Assembly (NCBI RefSeq): GCF_013391805.1
Contig: NZ_CP058364.1
Coordinates: 248,001-312,000 of the forward strand
Length of the DNA stretch: 64,000 bases
Origin: Galbibacter sp. BG1
GTDB taxonomy: Bacteria; Bacteroidota; Bacteroidia; Flavobacteriales; Flavobacteriaceae
Direction: 5' to 3'
Numbering within the stretch: the first letter of the stretch is position 1; every line of letters begins with the position of its first letter. The translations under genes and the position numbers were made by a program. This document shows, in pieces, positions 60,245-64,000 of the stretch. Under the pieces are notes generated by a model, which saw only the letters and a program-made list of their open reading frames with translations, did no database searches and was not told the origin of the DNA.

Positions 60245-60967
60245 ATGGCCTTAGATAATAAATACGGTAAACTTTATTTAATCCCTACTACGTTGGGAGA
60301 TGTAGAACCCTTGGAAGTATTGCCACTTTCGATTAAGCGAATTATAGAAAACCTCGACTTTTATATCGTTGAAAACGAGAAAACGTCCCGAAGGTTTATA
60401 AAAAGAATATCTCCAAAAAAATCCCAGCCGGGTTTAAAAATTCAAACATTAAACAAGTACACCCAACCGGAAGAAATCCCCACATTTATAACCCCTTGTT
60501 TAAATGGATATGATGTAGGAATCATTTCTGAAGCTGGATGTCCTGGAGTCGCAGATCCTGGTGCCGATGTAGCGGCCGTGGCACACGATAAAGGAATTGA
60601 AGTCGTACCGCTCATAGGCCCCTCTTCCATTCTTTTAGCCTTAATGGCCAGCGGAATGAACGGACAAAGTTTCGCTTTTAACGGGTACCTGCCTATTGAT
60701 AAGACAGAAAAGAAAAAGGCCTTAAAAGCTCTGGAAAAAAGATCGAAAGACCTTAATCAGTCACAAATATTCATGGAAACTCCCTATAGAAACGACAAGC
60801 TGTTGGCAGATATCACCTCCATTTTAGCAGGTAACACCAAACTTTGTGTGGCAAGCGACATTACCTTGCCGTCGCAATTTATAAAAACACAGGCCATAAG
60901 CCAGTGGAAGGGTGCGAAAGTGGACTTACATAAAAGGCCCACCATTTTTATTTTACATGCCCAATAA
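60245..60967 (+). CDS. SAM-dependent methyltransferase of the RsmI/tetrapyrrole methylase family
   Basis: A 240-residue member of the tetrapyrrole-methylase superfamily, close to RsmI, the 2'-O-methyltransferase of C1402 in 16S rRNA. KLYLIPTTLGDVEPLEVLPLSI (start; LIPT-LG), LDFYIVENEKTSRRFIKRI, VGIISEAGCPGVADPGADVAAVAHDKGIEVVPLIGPSSILLALMASG (core SEAG-PGVADPG and PLIGPSS) and FMETPYRNDKLL show it. It is shorter than E. coli RsmI (286 residues) and has no C-terminal extension, so it may be a paralogue with a different target. It is 33 bases downstream of the phosphatase gene and followed by a terminator. Confidence 0.88.
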   Translation: MALDNKYGKLYLIPTTLGDVEPLEVLPLSIKRIIENLDFYIVENEKTSRRFIKRISPKKSQPGLKIQTLNKYTQPEEIPTFITPCLNGYDVGIISEAGCPGVADPGADVAAVAHDKGIEVVPLIGPSSILLALMASGMNGQSFAFNGYLPIDKTEKKKALKALEKRSKDLNQSQIFMETPYRNDKLLADITSILAGNTKLCVASDITLPSQFIKTQAISQWKGAKVDLHKRPTIFILHAQ

Positions 60968-60986
60968 ACATATATCTCTAGAAACA

Positions 60987-61022
60987 CAAAACCCCCAAAA
61001 CTTTCGCTATGAGGGTTTTTAT
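60987..61022 (+). terminator. terminator between rsmI-like and lytic transglycosylase genes
   Basis: AAAACCCCC (from 60988) pairs with GAGGGTTTT (to 61020), with one mismatch, over a loop of 14 bases and a final T-run. Both flanking genes converge on it. Confidence 0.65.
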
Positions 61023-61042
61023 AAGATCTACTTTAAAGTCTG

Positions 61043-61687
61043 CTAGATTCTAGCCACTTTATTAGCCTTTACATGGGACACATCGTATCCCGAGAATTTG
61101 CGCATATAATAACGAATAGAAGCACCGTTTGCATCTGCAAAACCACTCGCTCCATGTGTTCGTAAATATCTCTTAACGTTTCCAGGACCTGCCAAATGAG
61201 CGGCAGCTAAAATCCCTGATTCCGTTACTTTAACACCATTAAAGACCCTTCCTACATACCATTCGATATCTTTCCTTAAAACCCATTTGTTTCTCTCAAG
61301 ATTTGCGATAAACGCGCGTTCTTGCAGTTCTGGATCGTTTAGAAAATCGGCTTTGGAATGTATTCCGATAGTCTTTAGTGTAGAAGCCCCGAATTGATAT
61401 TTCCCCATATACCCTAAAGGATTTACGGTAAAATAATCTCCCCTCGATTCTTTAAAGGCCAAGGCCTCTTTAAAACCATTAAAAGATTTCCCAAGAAAAG
61501 GAGTTCGGATAACTTCTTCGTCTGTTTCTTCATCTAAAGAAACCGAATACGCCAAAGGCTTTGTTACTTTATTAATGTTATGAACGTTTACTGTGGTTTC
61601 TTTTTTGGAAGTGAAACCTAAACTTACTACAATTACTAAAATTAAAACAGCTACTAAAACATTGAATTTTAATATTGTTTTCTTCAT
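61043..61687 (-). CDS. membrane-anchored lysozyme-like transglycosylase domain protein
   Basis: A 214-residue protein with one N-terminal membrane helix (about 7-25). From residue 70 a lysozyme-like (SLT-type) domain follows: GFKEALAFKESRGDYFTVNPLGYMGKYQFGASTLKTIGI, where the Glu of FKESRG is the likely catalytic acid, and GYMGKYQFG is the substrate groove. AAAHLAGPGNVKRYLRTHGASGFADANGASIRYYMRKF is the later part of the fold (AHLAGPGNV-RYL). It should cleave the glycan strand of peptidoglycan in the periplasm. It is transcribed upstream of a terminator, downstream of mltG on the same strand but with a 120-base gap. Exact family membership is not certain. Confidence 0.83.
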   Translation of the reverse strand: MKKTILKFNVLVAVLILVIVVSLGFTSKKETTVNVHNINKVTKPLAYSVSLDEETDEEVIRTPFLGKSFNGFKEALAFKESRGDYFTVNPLGYMGKYQFGASTLKTIGIHSKADFLNDPELQERAFIANLERNKWVLRKDIEWYVGRVFNGVKVTESGILAAAHLAGPGNVKRYLRTHGASGFADANGASIRYYMRKFSGYDVSHVKANKVARI

Positions 61688-61807
61688 AATTTACCATTTC
61701 TTTAAGCCTTACATCAATTAGATTGATTGCTTAAAATTGAGCGGGCAAATATACAACTTTTTTAATAATCAGAAAATCAATAAGTTAAAGTAATCTTAAA
61801 GTTTAAA

Positions 61808-62851
61808 TTAGCGGTTTATAGCCTGGGAATTCAACCATTTTACATACTCCTGCTTGTTAACATTATGCTGGGAAAGGGTTTTTGCGAATTTGTGGTACCC
61901 GAAGTTCTTAACATCTGCCACAAAATAGTAATAATCATTTTTTTCATAATTTAACACTGCATCAATAGCCGAAATGTCTGGCATGGCTATGGGACCTATA
62001 GGTAAACCCGCATATTTATAAGTGTTATATGGGGAATCGAGTTCTAAATCTTTATAAAGGACTCTTTTTATAATTTTGTCCCAATCTCCAGACTCTTTTC
62101 TAATTGCAAAAATTACCGTGGGATCAGCTTGTAGAAGCATATTTTTCTTTAGCCGGTTCATATACACACCCGCCACACGTGGACGTTCGTCTACCATAGC
62201 TGTTTCCTTATGTACAATTGAAGCCAAAATAATTACTTCTATTGGCTTTAACCCAATGGCTTCTGCCCTCTTTAAACGTGTTTCATTCCAAAATCTACTG
62301 TACTCCTTCAGCATTCGATCCCGAAAACCGTCCGCAGAGGTATTCCAGAAAAATTCATAACTATTGGGAATATACATAGCCAAGGCCGTTTCCTTGTTAA
62401 ACTTGCTGTTTTTCAAAAAAGCTTCATCCGTAAAACTGTTAAGAAGGGAAGAACTATCGGCCTCAATTTGTGCGGCGATCCTTCCTGCCAATTTAGAAAG
62501 CGTTTCTTGATTGTTAAATGAAATATCGATTGGTAGGTTTCTGCTTCTTAGGGAATTTATAATTTCATTATTGTTCATCCCTTTTTTTATAGCATACCTT
62601 CCCGCTTTTATATTGTTTACATACCCTTTTCGTTCTGCCACTTTGGCGAATGTAGCCTTATCGTCCAGCAAAGGATTGAGCTGTTCGCTCACTTCTTTAA
62701 AAGAAGCATCGGTTGGTATAAACACGTATGCTTCCTCATTTTGAAAGGCAGTATTGGGTGCAAATACCGCATTGTAAACATAATACACAAAAATAAAACC
62801 CAGCACAGCACCTATGAGCGCTATGGCTACTAAAATTTTTCTTATATACAT
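61808..62851 (-). CDS. mltG: endolytic murein transglycosylase
   Basis: Cleaves nascent glycan chains and sets glycan length. A 347-residue inner-membrane protein: one N-terminal helix (7-25), a LysM-like linker region (about 40-100), and the catalytic YceG domain with ILASIVHKETAMVDERPRVAGVYMNRLKKNMLLQADPTVIFAI (the motif ASIV-KE--...ER--VA-V-MNRL, with the catalytic Glu of HKE), and NTYKYAGLPIGPIAMPDISAIDAVLNY (YAGLP-GPI--P). Its start codon overlaps the stop of the GNAT gene by one base, and dapF is the next gene upstream, so the three are one unit. Confidence 0.95.
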   Translation of the reverse strand: MYIRKILVAIALIGAVLGFIFVYYVYNAVFAPNTAFQNEEAYVFIPTDASFKEVSEQLNPLLDDKATFAKVAERKGYVNNIKAGRYAIKKGMNNNEIINSLRSRNLPIDISFNNQETLSKLAGRIAAQIEADSSSLLNSFTDEAFLKNSKFNKETALAMYIPNSYEFFWNTSADGFRDRMLKEYSRFWNETRLKRAEAIGLKPIEVIILASIVHKETAMVDERPRVAGVYMNRLKKNMLLQADPTVIFAIRKESGDWDKIIKRVLYKDLELDSPYNTYKYAGLPIGPIAMPDISAIDAVLNYEKNDYYYFVADVKNFGYHKFAKTLSQHNVNKQEYVKWLNSQAINR

Positions 62852-63375
62852 TATTTATGAATCTTTTGATAAAGAATTTCGTTGTGAAATTTTCCCGAAG
62901 TATAATTCCAATCTTTTTTAATTCCAACTCTTTCGAAGCCTAAATTAGAAAAAAGATGAATACTGGGCTTGTTGTTTTCTGAAATATTGGCGTATAATTG
63001 ATGAAGGTCTAAATGTTTAAAAGCATAGTCCATAAGCAGGGACAAAGCTTCCTTACCGACACCTTTATTTCTATTACCTTCCTCCAATACTATGATGCCA
63101 ACACCGGCACGCTTGTTTTTCGGATTAAAATCAAATAGATCTATAAATCCCAATAAATTATTTTGATAATCGGAAATTGCCAAACGCAGTTGTTTTGCCT
63201 CATAAATATCTAGGTGACTATTGGCCAGATACTGTTTTAGCACAAATTTTGAATAAGGAGCCAATGTTTCGCTAATTTCCCAAACCCCAGTGTCGTTTTC
63301 CAAGGTATATAGAAAATCCAGGTCTTCTGCCTCTAGCGCTCTTAGATAAATGGTATTTCCAGAGAGTACAATCAT
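62851..63375 (-). CDS. GNAT family N-acetyltransferase (RimJ/RimL-like)
   Basis: A 174-residue acetyltransferase. GNTIYLRALEAEDLDFLYTLEND is the RimL-type N-terminus (LRALE-EDLDFLY), FIDLFDFNPKNKRAGVGIIVLEEGNRNKGVGKEALSLLMDYAF has the acetyl-CoA loop NRNKGVGKEA, and QLYANISENNKPSIHLFSNLGFERVGIKKDW is the end block (N--SI-LF-NLGF). It is similar in architecture to SpeG. The gene sits between dapF (1 base upstream) and mltG (1-base overlap), so it is co-translated with cell-wall genes; the substrate is unknown. Confidence 0.9.
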   Translation of the reverse strand: MIVLSGNTIYLRALEAEDLDFLYTLENDTGVWEISETLAPYSKFVLKQYLANSHLDIYEAKQLRLAISDYQNNLLGFIDLFDFNPKNKRAGVGIIVLEEGNRNKGVGKEALSLLMDYAFKHLDLHQLYANISENNKPSIHLFSNLGFERVGIKKDWNYTSGKFHNEILYQKIHK

Positions 63376-64000
63376 TTAAACTGTTATTGCTCCTGAATAA
63401 ACCTGCGTAGCGGGTCCCACTAACTGAATATTGGTATATCCCTGTCCATTTTTTTCAAAAGAAACTTTTAAAGCTCCTCCCGGGGTTTTAAGGGTAACCT
63501 CCTTGCTTTTGGTTTTCGAGGTTTCATACATCGCCAATGCCACTGCTGTAACCCCTGTCCCACAAGAAAGCGTTTCGTCTTCCACACCGCGTTCGTATGT
63601 TCTTACCGAAAAGACATCGGCAGTTTCCTGCTCCACAAAGTTTATATTGCTTCCCGCATTTCCGTATTTTCCATACCTTAGCTTTTCTCCGTTACTCTTT
63701 ACATCGAGTTCATTGAGATTTTTTACCAATTGCACGTGATGCGGAGAACCAGTGTTTAAAAAGGAATATGCCTCGAACGTATCGATCGCTGGTACATTTT
63801 GCATTGCTAAACTCACGATCCCTTCAGAAATGGAAGCATGATGCAACCCATCTACAGCCATAAAAGAGCAGTTGTTACCAACAACACCCAAAAAATTTGC
63901 AAATGCCACTAAACACCTGCCACCATTACCGCACATAGAACTTTCGTTTCCATCAGCATTGTAGTAAACCATTTTAAAATCGGCTGTTTCGCAGTTCTCT
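63376..64000 (-). CDS. dapF: diaminopimelate epimerase, 5' end cut by window
   Basis: Converts LL- to meso-diaminopimelate for lysine and peptidoglycan. The visible 207 residues start at ENCETADFKMVYYNADGNESSMCGNGGRC, so the first part of the protein is outside the window. SSMCGNGGRCLVAFA carries the first catalytic Cys, and VEDETLSCGTGVTAVALAMYE carries the second, which together act as the base pair of the racemase-like mechanism. The N-terminal roughly 50 residues are missing. It is the first gene of the dapF, GNAT, mltG unit on the minus strand. Confidence 0.95.
   Translation of the reverse strand, partial: ENCETADFKMVYYNADGNESSMCGNGGRCLVAFANFLGVVGNNCSFMAVDGLHHASISEGIVSLAMQNVPAIDTFEAYSFLNTGSPHHVQLVKNLNELDVKSNGEKLRYGKYGNAGSNINFVEQETADVFSVRTYERGVEDETLSCGTGVTAVALAMYETSKTKSKEVTLKTPGGALKVSFEKNGQGYTNIQLVGPATQVYSGAITV

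Overview
The window is chromosomal DNA of a member of the Bacteroidota, most likely a marine Flavobacteriaceae; I cannot name the genus. Evidence: AT-rich DNA with weak ribosome binding sites; several TAnnTTTG promoter elements of the Bacteroidota type; a gliding-motility/type IX secretion C-terminal domain on a leucine-rich-repeat protein; lineage-typical families (DUF2911, 2TM-domain proteins, DUF1704); a carB without the C-terminal regulatory domain; and a gene order from prmC through ribD, dnaA and mltG to dapF that I recognise from flavobacteria. I see no tRNA, rRNA, CRISPR array, insertion sequence or prophage. Both edges cut genes (asnB at the left, dapF at the right).

Layout. 1-5.6 kb: asparagine synthetase, a DUF2911 protein, and a divergent pair (secreted GH2 glycosidase / lipoprotein aldose epimerase) around a perfect palindrome. 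5.6-9.5 kb: a minus-strand three-gene cassette (DUF1704 metallopeptidase, GshB-like ATP-grasp ligase, AstE/AspA-like M14 amidohydrolase), the most interesting system here. 9.6-15.5 kb: GAF histidine kinase, AraC regulator, His-rich lipoprotein, kynureninase, VanY-type carboxypeptidase, small membrane protein. 15.6-23.4 kb: ankyrin protein, gpmI, thioredoxin-fold lipoprotein, tatA-PAP2, O-methyltransferase, large LRR adhesin-like protein. 23.4-26.2 kb: a LytS/LytTR-type two-component operon carrying three copies of the 2TM domain. 26.5-37 kb: LD-carboxypeptidase, GNAT, a cyclotransferase-like protein, recQ, then kdsD-tatC-CMD-lptB-lipoprotein (envelope biogenesis), pssA, apt, aqpZ. 37-49 kb: carB, rpmH, a TPR protein, M28 peptidase, PPK2, an outer-membrane barrel, ribH, YfgM-like protein, recF. 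49-54 kb: a looser, accessory-looking stretch with a truncated barrel gene, a frame-broken small gene, a GT39 transferase, lipoproteins, a protein with a duplicated His/Cys motif, a LOV-like PAS protein lacking the photoactive cysteine, and a DJ-1/PfpI protein. 54-64 kb: conserved housekeeping block prmC, GNAT, ribD, HAD, yigZ, thioesterase, dnaA, PTP, rsmI-like, lytic transglycosylase, mltG, GNAT, dapF.

Together the genes are mostly core metabolism and envelope construction: Kdo supply and LPS export (kdsD, lptB), phospholipid synthesis (pssA), peptidoglycan turnover and precursors (vanY-like, LD-carboxypeptidase, mltG, dapF), Tat export split over two loci, and riboflavin synthesis split over two loci. 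Starts were moved to internal ATGs wherever the longest reading frame began at an upstream TTG; two genes appear truly to use TTG (kdsD) and GTG (yigZ).
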